A program made the translations under genes and the position numbers. Source: Cervus elaphus (Eukaryota; Chordata; Mammalia; Artiodactyla; Cervidae). From it: a stretch of DNA of 64,000 nt. The notes under the pieces are model-generated. The model was not told the DNA's origin. It did no database searches and worked only from the letters and a program-made list of their open reading frames with translations. Below, piece by piece: positions 13,566 to 26,145 of this stretch. The stretch lies in NCBI RefSeq assembly GCF_910594005.1, contig NC_057843.1, forward strand, positions 30,043,001 through 30,107,000, in the 5' to 3' direction. Position 1 is the first letter of the stretch. Every line of letters begins with the position of its first letter.

Positions 13566-13799
13566 CCCTTTTAATGTCATATAGGCATTTCAGAAGCAAT
13601 TTATAATGCTTCAGAAAATAAAAGGGGAATAAAAGTGAACTATTATTGTTATTTTAATATTCATAAAACCAACGTGCAAAACCATGACAAATTTTGCAGT
13701 ATAAATTCTTTCAATTCATAGATCAGTTATAGGTCTTCCTTTATTTTACATTATTATCTAATGTCACTCTACATGATTTTAAGACTTACTATGAAATTA

Positions 13800-14880
13800 A
13801 AGAAATCAAGACAATGTATTGTATTAAAGACTATCTAGTTATCTAGATGTAGAGATCAGTGGAGTCCAGAAATAGACCCACAAAGATATAAACAAGTGAT
13901 ATTCACCAAATGGGCAAATATAACTCAATAGACAAAGAATAGCATTTTCCAAAAAAGAGAGTTGCTAAAACAATTAAATACTCATATGCCATACACACAC
14001 ACACACCTTTCAGTCTATACCTCACAACTATATAAAAATTAACAAAAATAAATAAGTAATAGGCCTTTGTGTAATATCTAAAACTATAAAATGTTATGCA
14101 CATTATTTGTGCATAACAGCTATAATGAGATACCACAACACACCTATTTGACTGGATAAAGTTTTTAAATATATTTATCATAACAATGGCTGACATGGAT
14201 GCAGAGCAACTAGAACTTTCATATATTGTTAGTAGGAATGCAACATGGTCCAGACACTTTAGAAAACAACTTGGCAGTTTCTTATAAAGTTAAAAATACA
14301 CTTATCATACAACCCTGAAATCCCACTCCCAGCTATTTACTCAAGTGAAATGAAACCTTATGTTCACACAAAAACTTATATGTGAATGTTGTTAGTGGCT
14401 TTATTTGTAATTGTACAAAACTGGAAACAATCCAAATGTTTGAACTAGGAACCAGTTAAACAAACTGGTACAACTATATAACAGAATACTACCAGAATAA
14501 AAAGAAATGAAGAAGTAATACAACAGTGTGGATGGATCTTAAATGCTTTACTATAACTGAAAGAAGTCAGACTCAAAATCTACATCCTGTATTATTCCAT
14601 TTATACTACATAATGGAAAAGGCAAAGCTATATGGACATAAACCAGATCAGTGATTTCCATGGGCTACTGGAAAAGAGTTGACCACAAAGGGGTTGGCCA
14701 GTGGCTTATTTGGGAAGGGAGGAGGGTGATAGAACACTTAACTATCTTGATTGTGGTGGTGGTAAGAGACCTATAAGTATTTGTCAAAACCCACAAACCA
14801 GTACAGTTTAAAAAAAAAAAAAGTAAATTTTATTGTAAGTGTTTTACAGCTTAATAAAAGAATAAAAAGGAGTCCACTTC
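13800..14880 (+). mobile_element. old L1 fragment, ORF2 end to 3' UTR, sense
   Basis: Sense L1M-type sequence. A block resembling 'gatcagtggagtccagaaatagaccc' lies near 13853, AAATGAAACCTTATGTTCAC near 14347, GTGTGGATGGATCTTAAATG near 14526 and TTATTCCATTTATACTACAT near 14592. It is peppered with stop codons. It abuts another L1 piece in opposite orientation. Confidence 0.8.
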
Positions 14881-14894
14881 ATCTGATTTTAATA

Positions 14895-15480
14895 AAGTCA
14901 CATCAACTTTATTTAGGTTAGTGTTGGTATGAAGTATCTTTTTTCTGTTTCTCTTTCTGTGACCTTATATTTAAAAGATCTTTTTGAAAAGACTCTGATG
15001 CTGGGAAAGACTGAAGGCAGGAGGAGAAGGGGACAACAGAAGATGAGATGGTTGGATGGCATCACTGACTTAATGGACATGAGTTTGAGTAAGCTCCAGG
15101 AATTGCTGATGGACAGGGAAGCCTGCGTGCTGCAGTCCAGGGTCGCAAAGAGTCGGACATGACTGAGAGACTGAACTGAACCGAACTTTCTGTGACTTTA
15201 TATTTAAAATATCACTTATTTTAAAACTATTTTTTCTTTTTAATACAATTTACAAATCTTTATCTTTTAATTGGTCTCTTTAACTCCTTTATACTTAATG
15301 GAATTGCTGATCTAGTTTGGTTTAAATTTACCCTCTTGTTATTTGTTTTCCATTTGGCCCATGTTTTTATTTTTATTTCTTATTTATTACATTCCTTTAG
15401 ATAAATCAAATACATTTACTTAATTTTTCTCCATTTTTTCTATTTCCCTTTTTTCACTCCATCTTTCTTCTTTGCTTTAT
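14895..15480 (-). mobile_element. old L1 ORF2 fragment, antisense, split by BovB D
   Basis: Reverse-complement L1 ORF2. TATCTTTTAATTGGTCTCTT near 15260 and CTTGTTATTTGTTTTCCATT near 15334 match the usual order of that region. BovB copy D (14977-15186) is inserted in it. The orientation switch near 14880 suggests either two L1 insertions or an inversion. Confidence 0.7.
14977..15186 (+). mobile_element. short BovB 3' fragment (copy D) with 23-bp target duplication
   Basis: A 210-base piece of the BovB 3' end, from a TTTGAAAAGACTCTGATGCT block to a GACTGAGAGACTGAACTGAA tail. It is flanked by a 23-base duplication at 14954-14976 and 15187-15209, identical at 22 of 23 positions. That marks a complete, severely 5'-truncated insertion event rather than a random remnant. 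Confidence 0.95.
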
Positions 15481-16780
15481 CAGATTTGCATCTCCAACTC
15501 CTTTGTGGATAATTACCCCTCATGATCTAATTGTTGGGGCTCATCCGTGTCCCCTATCCCCTTCAGCTACCAAGGCTTCAGGGAGTTTGCAATTCTGTCT
15601 TCAACTTCTTCTCTTGTTTTGGGATCTGGAATTTTGTCTTGACTTTTAAAGCCCAGATGCTTAATTGCATTTAGTTCCATCTTATGCAGCATTTCTATGT
15701 GTTTGCAGTGAGAGGGGCTCTTGTTAGTTTCTTCATTCTCCAGTATGAAAAATTCAGAAGTGAAAATTACTTTAAAGCTGATTTGTGCATTTGGGGAATT
15801 TAGAATAATGTTATGTGGCCAGAACATACAGTTCATGTTCAAGGGAGTATGGTGGTAAATAACAATGTGGGGATAAAGAATCAGATCATGAAGAGCTTTG
15901 TATATCATTCTCAGGATTAAGGATATTCTTACAAAAACAATAAAATATACCACACACACAAAAAAAGAGTTTAAACAGAGGAATGATATGATCAAACTTG
16001 TATTTTATATAGGTTATTTTGGCTGGTCTGAGGGATCAAGATTAACAGCCACTGATGTTTATGGGAAGCCAAGATCTTTGCTACTTCTCTTTAAGCAATT
16101 TTGATTCATAGCGAAACTTTCCAAAGACCTTTATACATGTTCCTCAAACTTCCTCTATGGTTTGATTGAATTATCCTGAATTTATGCTACTTTTATCATC
16201 AGGAAAAAAAAAAAAAGGTGTTTGCAATTTGAGGAAAAAAAGGAAATTCAAGATCTCTGCCTCCTAATTGAAGATGTACTTATATATTCAATAGGATAAA
16301 ACAAAAACAAAGCTAAGGAACCGAATGTGAAACTATATAACTGAAGCAAGTGAACAGTGAGGAAACAAAGGAATGCCTTTGCAGTGATAGTGTTCAGAAA
16401 AGCAAGGTAATCCGTGCTTTGCGGCCCTCTGCCAAGGGCCCCTCATGGAGCTCACATCAGCCTTTCCTCATGGTGTGTGCCTCCTTTCAGATTTTGGGGG
16501 GAACTAATTCCCGGCACCTGATATTTCGTTTGAGAAAAGGTACCTGGTAACAATGGGCTATGAGAGTGGACAGAGGTGTTGATTTCATCAGGCCCCATCA
16601 GAGTTACAGAAGGATAACTCAGGGCTGCACCTTCTAAGTACAACCCTCCCTTTTGACTCCCACCCACACTGGTCTGCCCTTCTTCTGAACTCATATTATA
16701 CCATGTACCTTGGCATTTGTTTTCTAATTATTAAAACATAATTTTCTAATGAATACAGTTTATTAGGTTTTTACTAGACT
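15481..16780. other. no gene recognised; old repeat-like segment inside
   Basis: A minus-strand open frame of 142 codons at 15567-15995 has no recognisable domain. It overlaps a segment at about 15750-16080 (a 'gatcatgaagagctttg' block, then 'aggaatgatatgatc') that resembles a common ancient mammalian interspersed repeat, so I treat it as chance. The 16380-16690 part is GC-richer and not assigned to any repeat. Confidence 0.5.
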
Positions 16781-16930
16781 CCAGGGATGCATTATATTCT
16801 ATGTACATAAGTATATTAATATGTGTAGTTTCATTTATTTTTAACAAAAACTCTATGAAGTTAAGCACCATTTCCCTCAATTTACAAAAGAAACCACAGA
16901 AGTTCTTGAATAACTTGCCTCAGATAACCC
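16781..16930 (+). repeat. MIR SINE remnant
   Basis: The order AACAAAAACTCTATGAAGTT, CCCTCAATTTACAAAAGAAA and AATAACTTGCCTCAGATAAC follows the MIR consensus. Decayed. Confidence 0.5.
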
Positions 16931-16964
16931 AGTTTATTCATTCACCAGCAAATATTTGTCTAGT

Positions 16965-17170
16965 ATCCATATTTCAGGCTCTCAATTTAAGTGCTTGGCA
17001 TATATGTTTTATTTAATCCTCACATCTCTGGAAATAGGTATCATGATCATTGTTATGCAGCTATGGAACCTGAGATACTGCGTAGCTTGCCCACCATCAC
17101 ATATCTAGTAAGCATGAGCTTATAATCCATTACTGAACTTCTTCAAAGCCCATGTGCTAAACCATTCCTT
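16965..17170 (+). repeat. MIR SINE remnant
   Basis: The order CATATATGTTTTATTTAATC, CTCACATCTCTGGAAATAGG, AGCTTGCCCACCATCACATA and CATGTGCTAAACCATTC is typical of MIR in sense orientation. Confidence 0.65.
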
Positions 17171-17224
17171 CATAATGGAGTCTACTCCTGTTTTATCCTG
17201 TACTATTCCTTACATGGCAGGTCC

Positions 17225-17282
17225 CCTGATACATTACTGAGTTGCCTGATACATTACTGATACATTGCCTGATACATTACTG
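17225..17282. repeat. tandem repeat, three units of a CCTGATACATTACTG motif
   Basis: CCTGATACATTACTG occurs three times in direct succession with 5 to 8 bases between copies. It is a small local expansion, noncoding. Confidence 0.85.
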
Positions 17283-18020
17283 GATATAAAGAGAAAATAT
17301 ATTGATACAAGAGAAGCACCAAAATATATCTATTTAATCATAGCAAGAGAAATCCAGGGAGACATAATATATAGATATCTCATTATGTGACATCATTTAG
17401 GCTTAAAAGTTTGATAAGAGGTCATCTTTCCAGACACCTCAAACAAAATTATTTACATGTCAGCCATTTTTAATGGAGACACTTTTAGCAAAAACGAGCT
17501 TACCTTCTTACACCAAGTGATCAATATAATTTACCCCTAAATAGGATCATTGTCAGAAAAAGATTTTTAATTTGTTATAATGTAATGACACTAATAAAAT
17601 AATTTTATAATAACTTATCTCTGAATGAAAGTCTTTAACTCTTAACAGCTTTAGCTTATTCATTCTGACGATAAATATGTCCTTCCGTGGTTACATTTTA
17701 AAATTTACTGTTTCTATTCTCTTTGTTTTGGGAAAAACACATTGGGGCCCAAAATAATTATGTGTAAAGTAGATAAACTCTGAGTAAGAGTCTGAGGTTA
17801 CCAAACAAGTCTAAAGGATAAATATAATGACTCTTTTCAGCATTCAAGGGGATTTTAAATTTCCTTTCAAGCTTTTTGTTTGTTTGTTTGCAGAGAGGAA
17901 GCAGGACCAGATTAGAATTCTCAGAAATCTGATTCTTGATCTGTGGAGTTTTTTTTTTTTAATCTCGTTTTTATTTATCATCCTACTTATAACGATATGC
18001 ACCTTGTAATGATTTGCACC
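17283..18020. other. no gene recognised
   Basis: AT-rich DNA. The only longer frames (under 120 codons) continue into the neighbouring SINE antisense strand and are not genes. Confidence 0.5.
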
Positions 18021-18220
18021 TTTTGTGGCCCAAACGGTAAAGAACCTACCTGCAACACAGGACACCTGGGTTCGAGCCCTGGGCTGGGAAGAGCCCCTGG
18101 AGAAGGCAACGGCAGTCCACTCCAGCATTCTTGCCTGGAGAATTCCACGCACAGAGGAGCCTGGAGGGCTACAATTCATGGGGTCACAAAGAGTCATTCA
18201 CGACGGAACGACTAACACTA
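18021..18220 (+). mobile_element. Bov-tA SINE
   Basis: Full-length-like tRNA-derived SINE: CGGTAAAGAACCTACCTGCA, box-B-like GGGTTCGAGCC, then GGAGAAGGCAACGGCAGTCC, ending in ACGACTAACACTAAC. Several CpG-type changes. No clear duplication found. Confidence 0.9.
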
Positions 18221-19394
18221 ACTAGTGCTTATCAGCAAACATCACCTATCAGACATTATTATCCTTCTTCTCTGTTCATTTCTTCTCCTTTTTTTCTAAT
18301 TCACTAAACGTGAACTATGAATAGAATGGGGGGTGGTACTGGGATGGGGAGGGCAAAGTGGAGTTGGTGCTAAAAAATTAGATGCCCAAGTTAAAAGTCA
18401 TTAGTTATCATTTATATATAATTTCTATTTCTGTTGAAGGCATTGGAACTCTGAGATCAAGAGATACTACTAGTCTGCATGGTTAATTGGAGGTGGGACA
18501 CAGAACAAGAACTCCAAAAATCCATTCCCATTTTCCTTTAAAGTTACTATTATTTGCATATTGGAATCATTGCAGATTTCATTTCCTTTTGGAATGGCAG
18601 TGCAATAATGCTCTATAATTTATTCTCATTATTTTTCATCTTTAGATCAGTCTAATTTTTAGCTGTCAACAGGATTTGCAGAAAATAAAAGATAAATATA
18701 GTTCATATAAACTAGTCAGTTATATTTTCTACTCACCTTTTCATATGAGGAAAAGAGGTCCATGAACTGTGAAATACAGCATTAAACTTTATATCAAAAT
18801 TTTTAATGAAAGATTCCCTTACTCAAGATATAATTCTTTTTTTCTCTTTCTTTTTTTTTTTTTTCAAGATATAGTTCTTGAGCACTGCTGTGGTCCCTAG
18901 TGTTCTTCTAGGGACTTAAATACTTCAATAAGCAAAATCGACAAAAATTCCATTTCGGTGGAGTTTACATTCTCACAGGGAAAGCAATAATAGACAAAAA
19001 TATAATATGAAAGTAATTTTTTTTGGATATCAGAAATGTTGTGGAAAAAAATAGAGACTGAGTAAAGTGAATGGGAAAGAAAAGGAGGGAGAGAGGCAGG
19101 TGGAGGTGCTGTGGAGGTTGTGGTTCCCAAAGCTAAACTGCTTATTTCAATATTGAATTGTCTCTAACTTTTCCATGGATATAAATAGTGTCTTCTTAGC
19201 TATTATATTAAACTCATATGTCTTAGACTTTTTATTACAGTCTCCACAGGGCTGTACCTTGTGATAGGAGTTCAATAAATAGTTGATGATTTAGTACATG
19301 GTTATTTATTTAATAGATAGTCTTTAAAACTATGTTCTGATTAAAATTGGCCTTTGGAAGTGACACATTAAGTGGATGTTAAATGTTCATTTGT
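18221..19394. other. no gene recognised; possible ancient repeat
   Basis: Mostly unassigned. About 18890-19110 (a 'gggacttaaatacttcaata' block, then GGAGTTTACATTCTCACAGG) resembles a widespread old mammalian repeat. The 19220-19290 part ends in TTCAATAAATAG like an L2 tail. Open frames are short. Confidence 0.4.
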
Positions 19395-19533
19395 AGAGAG
19401 GGAGGTGGGAGGGGGGATCGGGATGGGGAATACATGTAACTCCATGGCTGATTCATGTCAATGTATGACAAAACCCACTACAATACTGTAAAGTAATTAG
19501 CCTCCAACTAATAAAAATAAATGAAAAAAAAAG
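19395..19533 (+). mobile_element. L1-BT 3' end
   Basis: GGGAGGTGGGAGGGG-type tract, then CATGGCTGATTCATGTCAAT, GTATGACAAAACCCACTACA and TAATTAGCCTCCAACTAATA followed by an A-rich tail. Same element family as the window's first 283 bases and the reverse copy at 43142. Very short because of 5' truncation. Confidence 0.88.
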
Positions 19534-20425
19534 TTTAGCTTTTTGCTTAATTAGCTAATGCATTTGGGGAATAAGGTTTAGCTCTTTTTTGGGTACCAAA
19601 AATTTTAAAGTTCAGATGTTTCCATTAAGCCACAGTCACCCATTAGTTAGGGTTCCTAGCCCTTTATTTTGATATCAGCTTATCAGCTTAAGTGCCAAAA
19701 ATTCTTCATAACTAGAAGCAGGCATTAGCCAGAAGTCAGAGGCAATGATGGAGATGATGGAGTCCAAAGAATGATGACAAGCTCTGTTTCTTGGAAGCTA
19801 TGTCAACAGTCCATGAAAGATATCCCAGAGGTTCAAGTCAGCTACAAAAAGAGCACAACATATTTGTCTGCATTGTGGGATTATTAGGCTTAGGTAAATA
19901 CTTCTTGTTTACATGGCTATTTAGAGACAGGACTAAAAACTTCGTCTAGAAATTTGTTTAAATATTCCTTCAACAATACTGTTATTTGCATAATAGTCAT
20001 TGCAGGTTTCATTTTCTTTGGCATTGAGCAAAACCTACAAGTGATTTTAGGCTGAAATCAGAGTTCTGTCTGGCAGTGAGCAAGATAAAGTCTATGCCAT
20101 CACTGCTCCTTTGAAACAATAAACACACTCTGATAATATAAGTTAAGATGGAAATCAGAAAAAGTCAAAGCATGGTGCATTTTTTAAACTTTTTCATTTT
20201 ATAGTAATGACAGTGGTGATACTGTCTGATATTTACTATATATATATACTATATACCAGGCTCTCTTTGTGTGTTTTACCTGCATTAATTCAATAAATCC
20301 CCCAAACATTCCCACAAGGCAAAATCTTTATTATTTCCAATTTACAAAGGAGGACATCTGAGACAAAAATAGGGAGCTAGTTCAGTGATTACAGAGAAAC
20401 AGAGAGCCATGGTATCAGTCCATTC
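19534..20425. other. no gene; MIR-like remnant near the right edge
   Basis: Unassigned DNA. At about 20255-20420 the order TATATACCAGGCTCTCTTTG, CAATAAATCCCCCAAACATT and CCAATTTACAAAGGAGGACA resembles a sense MIR. Confidence 0.5.
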
Positions 20426-20434
20426 TGGAATCTT

Positions 20435-21321
20435 CAGTTCAGTTCAGTTCAGTCGCTCGGTCGTGTCTGACTCTTTGTGACCCCATGAGTTGCAGCACGC
20501 CAGGCCTCCCTGTCCAACACCAACTCCCAGAGCCTACCCAAACTCATGTCCATTGAGTCGGTGATACCATCCAACCATCTCATCCTCTGTCATCCCCTTT
20601 TCATCCTGCCCTCAATCTTTCCCAGTATCAGGGTCTTTTCAAATGAATCAGCTCTTTGCATCAGGTGGCCAAAGTATTGGAGTTTCAGCTTCAACATCAG
20701 TCCTCCCAATGAATATTCAGGACTGATTTCCTTTAGAACTGACTGGTTGGATCTTCTTCTAGTCCAAGGGACTCTCAAGAGTCTTCTCCAACACCACAGT
20801 TCAAAAGCATCAATTCAAAAAAAAAAAAAAAAGCATCAGTTCTTTGGTGCTCAGCTTTCTTCATAGTCCAACTCTCACATCCATACGTGACCACTGGAAA
20901 AACCATAGCCTTGACTAGATGGACCTCTGTTGGCAAAGTAATGTCTCTGCTTTTTAACATGCCGTCTAGGTTGGTCATGACTTTTCTTCCAAGGAGTAAG
21001 CGTCTTTTAATTTCATGGCTGCAGTCACCATCTGCAGTGATTTTCGAGCCCCCCAAAATAAAGCCAGCCACTGTTTCCACTGTTTCCCATCTATTTGCCA
21101 TGAAGTGATGGGACTGGATGCCATGATCTTAGTTTTCTGAATGTTGAGCTTTAAGCCTACTTTTTCACTCTCCTCTTTCACTTTCATCAAGAGGCTTTTT
21201 AGTTCCTCCTCACTTTCTACCATAAGTGTGGTGTCATCTGCATATCTGAGGTTATTGATATTGATATTTCTCCCGGCAATCTTGATTCTAGCTTGTGCTT
21301 CATCCAGCCCAGTGTTTCTCA
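20435..21321 (-). mobile_element. BovB LINE copy E, 5'-truncated, with internal poly(A) insertion
   Basis: Antisense BovB covering the C-terminal part of ORF2 and the end of the RT core. YADD is present near 21231-21242. It is flanked by the 9-base duplication TGGAATCTT at 20426-20434 and 21322-21330. A 16-base A-run at 20817-20832 splits it and is bounded by a duplicated 14-base segment of BovB itself. Coding frames are broken by frameshifts. Confidence 0.93.
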
Positions 21322-21330
21322 TGGAATCTT

Positions 21331-22081
21331 AGAATCCTGCTAGTCAAAATGTTATACTTGGGCTGCAGCACTGCCTTCCCCTGGGACTTTTGTCAGGCAG
21401 AAAACTCAAGTCTCACCCAGATCTCTTGAATCAGAATCTGAAACTTAACATGATCCTTACATGGTCCTTATGATGGTTAATCTGAGAAGCACTATTCTAC
21501 AACATCCCACATAATTGTTCTCTAACACAGGGAACTCCTTAACCCACTGTCATCCTATTCCTCTATAGGATAACTTTCACTGAATTTCCTTTAAAAATTT
21601 TCTCCATATTTCAGTTTCCTATGACTTCTGCCTTTTGGTCTTCAGCTTTTCTTTTTGCCTTTTTCAGTCATTGTTTATTTCTTTGTTAAAGTATTTTAAA
21701 GATCATTGTGTTTGTTCACTTAATAATCTTATTTTCAAAGACTTTTAAGGTTAACCCATCTTCTTATGATATTCCTTTAATGTTTGAGTACAGCTATCAG
21801 TTTAGATCTGAAATCACCGTTCTCATCTTCTGATTATGTCCTCAACCCTGAGCTACACTCAGGTCAAAACTTACCATTTTCAAAAAGCATCCAGTTTCTT
21901 TTAATTTTTAAGAAGCCCTGCTTTCTGACCTGGATGCATTACAGTATATAAATTTCTTCTAGATATGAATTGCATCCCAAAGGTGGTCAGTTAACTTCCT
22001 AATTCTGGGAATCTTTCTTCCATCCCAGATATTCTTACTGGGTCCCTTGCATTTGCTTTTTATATTTGAGAAGTGGTGGTA
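21331..22081. other. no gene recognised
   Basis: No open frame of note and no clear repeat. AT-rich. Confidence 0.5.
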
Positions 22082-22093
22082 TGATATCATTCT

Positions 22094-22228
22094 GCTGCTG
22101 CTGCTACTGCTAAGTTGCTTCAGTCATGTCTGACTCTGTGCAACCCCATGGACTGCAGCCTGCCAGGCTCCTCCGTTCATGGGATTTTCCAGGCAAGAGT
22201 ACTGGAGTGGGGTGCCATTGCCTTCTCT
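22094..22228 (-). mobile_element. Bov-tA SINE, antisense, 5'-truncated
   Basis: Begins with a (CTG)n-type 3' tail, then AAGTTGCTTCAGTCATGTCT, GCAACCCCATGGACTGCAGC and TTTTCCAGGCAAGAGTACTG. A duplication TGATATCATTCT flanks it at 22082-22093 and about 22230-22241. Confidence 0.93.
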
Positions 22229-22241
22229 GTGATATCATTCT

Positions 22242-24599
<2,358 letters not shown>

Positions 24600-24758
24600 T
24601 AGTGTTAGTTGCTCAGCCATGTCAGGCTCTTTGCAACCCCATGGACTGTAGCCCACCAGGCTCCTCTGTCCAAGAGATTTTTCAGGCAAGAATACTGGAG
24701 TGGTTTGTCATTTCCTTCTCCATGGGATCTTCCCAACCCAGGGATCAAACTTGGGTCA
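24600..24758 (-). mobile_element. Bov-tA SINE, antisense, 5'-truncated
   Basis: GTTAGTTGCTCAGCCATGTC, CAACCCCATGGACTGTAGCC, TTCAGGCAAGAATACTGGAG and GATCTTCCCAACCCAGGGAT in the order of a reverse Bov-tA. The match stops before the tRNA box A region. Confidence 0.92.
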
Positions 24759-25352
24759 AGGGCTCTTCAGACCAGAGCGTGAGACTTTGTGGCCCCTGGG
24801 GGCTGAGAGGACACTTTAGTTTAAATCAAGTGAGTACTGACTTGCAAGGCAACCATCTTGAGATGTTTGTGTGTACGTGTGTGATATATTTTTAATTTGT
24901 CTGTATCAGTGCTATACAGTGTCCTGTTTAACTTTGGTAGTCTTTGAGCATTTCCTTTATTATTCATGTATGTGCCTTTCATTCTGTAATGAACTTCCTC
25001 ATCTTTCACATATGTTAAAGGTTTGTGTCTAACATTTGTGAGTTTTGATTGTGGAAATCTCATCTTGCAACTGGTAACTCCAACCTTGGTTTTTCAAAAG
25101 TACTGATTAATATTTCTTAAATGAAGAATCTCTATACTTAACAACTGTTAGTTGTTACTTGTTCCATTTAGTTGTAAAATATTTTTTGCTTCATACTGGG
25201 ACCAAATTTAGCCCTGAGTTGGCTATTGAAGTTTTAGACAAATATATAAAAATAAATATCCTCATTCATCACATCAGGAAATCTTGCTACCATAGTTAAA
25301 GAACATTCTTACACCCACCATGATGGATATGTTCAAACATGAGAATTGAACT
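24759..25352. other. no gene recognised
   Basis: AT-rich, unassigned. Short frames only. Confidence 0.45.
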
Positions 25353-25955
25353 TAATTACTGTAGCTTTGTAGTATAGTCTGAAGTCATGGAGCCTGATTC
25401 TTCAAGCTCCGTTATTCTTTCTCAAAATGGCTTTGGCTATTTGGGGTCTTTTGTGTATCAATACAAATTGTAAAATGTTTTGTTCTAGTTCTGTGAAAAA
25501 CGCCATTGGTAATTTGATAGGGATTGCATTGAATCTGTAGATTGCTTTGGGTAGTATAGTTATTTTCACAATATTGATTTTCCCAGTCCAAGTCCATGAT
25601 ATATCTCTCCATCTGTTTGTGTCATCTTTGATTTCCTTTTTCAGTAACTCATATAAAAGTTTTTGGGTACAGGTCTTTTGCCTGCTTAGGTAGGTTTATT
25701 CCTAGTTATTTTATTCTTTTTGTTGTGATGGTAAGTGGGATTATTTCCTTAATTTCTCTTTCTGATCTTTAATTGTTAGTGTATAGGAATGCAGGAGATT
25801 TCTGTGTATTATATTTTGTATCCTGCAACTTTACCAAATTCATTGATGAGATCTAGAGTTTTCTGGTGGCATCTTTAGGATTTTCTATGTATAGTATCAT
25901 GTCATCTGCAAACAGTGAATTTTACTTCTTCCTTTCCAGGCTGGATTTCTTTACT
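25353..25955 (-). mobile_element. L1 ORF2 reverse transcriptase fragment, antisense
   Basis: Reverse-complement L1 ORF2. It includes ATTACTGTAGCTTTGTAGTA at the left and, at 25901-25912, the complement of the FADD catalytic motif. GGGATTGCATTGAATCTGTA near 25520 is also typical. The frame is broken by stops and its right side is cut by a SINE. Confidence 0.88.
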
Positions 25956-26066
25956 TCTGTCAAGTCCAACTCTGTGCAACCCCATAGATGGCAGCCCACC
26001 AGACTCCTCTGTCCCTGGTATTCTCCAGGCAAGAATACTAGAGTGGGTTGCCATTTCCTTCTCCAG
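25956..26066 (-). mobile_element. Bov-tA SINE fragment, antisense
   Basis: GTCCAACTCTGTGCAACCCC, GGCAGCCCACCAGACTCCTC and TCTCCAGGCAAGAATACTAG, ending at CCTTCTCCAG. Only the 3' half of the SINE. It sits between an antisense L1 ORF2 and a sense L1 3' end. Confidence 0.9.
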
Positions 26067-26145
26067 ATATATGTATACATATAACTAATTCACTTTGCTG
26101 TATGCCTGAAACTAACACAACATTGTGAATCAGCTATCCTCCAAT
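26067..26145 (+). mobile_element. L1 3' end, left part
   Basis: TTCACTTTGCTGTATGCCTG, AAACTAACACAACATTGTGA and CAGCTATCCTCCAAT are the classic L1 3' UTR end. The sequence continues after BovB F at 27590 with CCAATAAAAATTA, so this L1 tail was the insertion target. Confidence 0.85.

Noticed and set aside
15567..15995. Minus-strand open frame of 142 codons as a possible gene
   Set aside because: No recognisable domain, low-complexity hydrophobic start, and overlap with an apparent ancient interspersed repeat. No splice or promoter context supports it.
16493..16541. Possible small exon between CCTCCTTTCAG and AAAAGGTACC
   Set aside because: A polypyrimidine-AG and a GT pair at this spacing are common by chance, the donor is weak and no flanking exons are visible.
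25353..25955. FADD-containing reverse transcriptase as a retroviral or host gene
   Set aside because: Flanking blocks match L1 ORF2, and stop codons break the frame.
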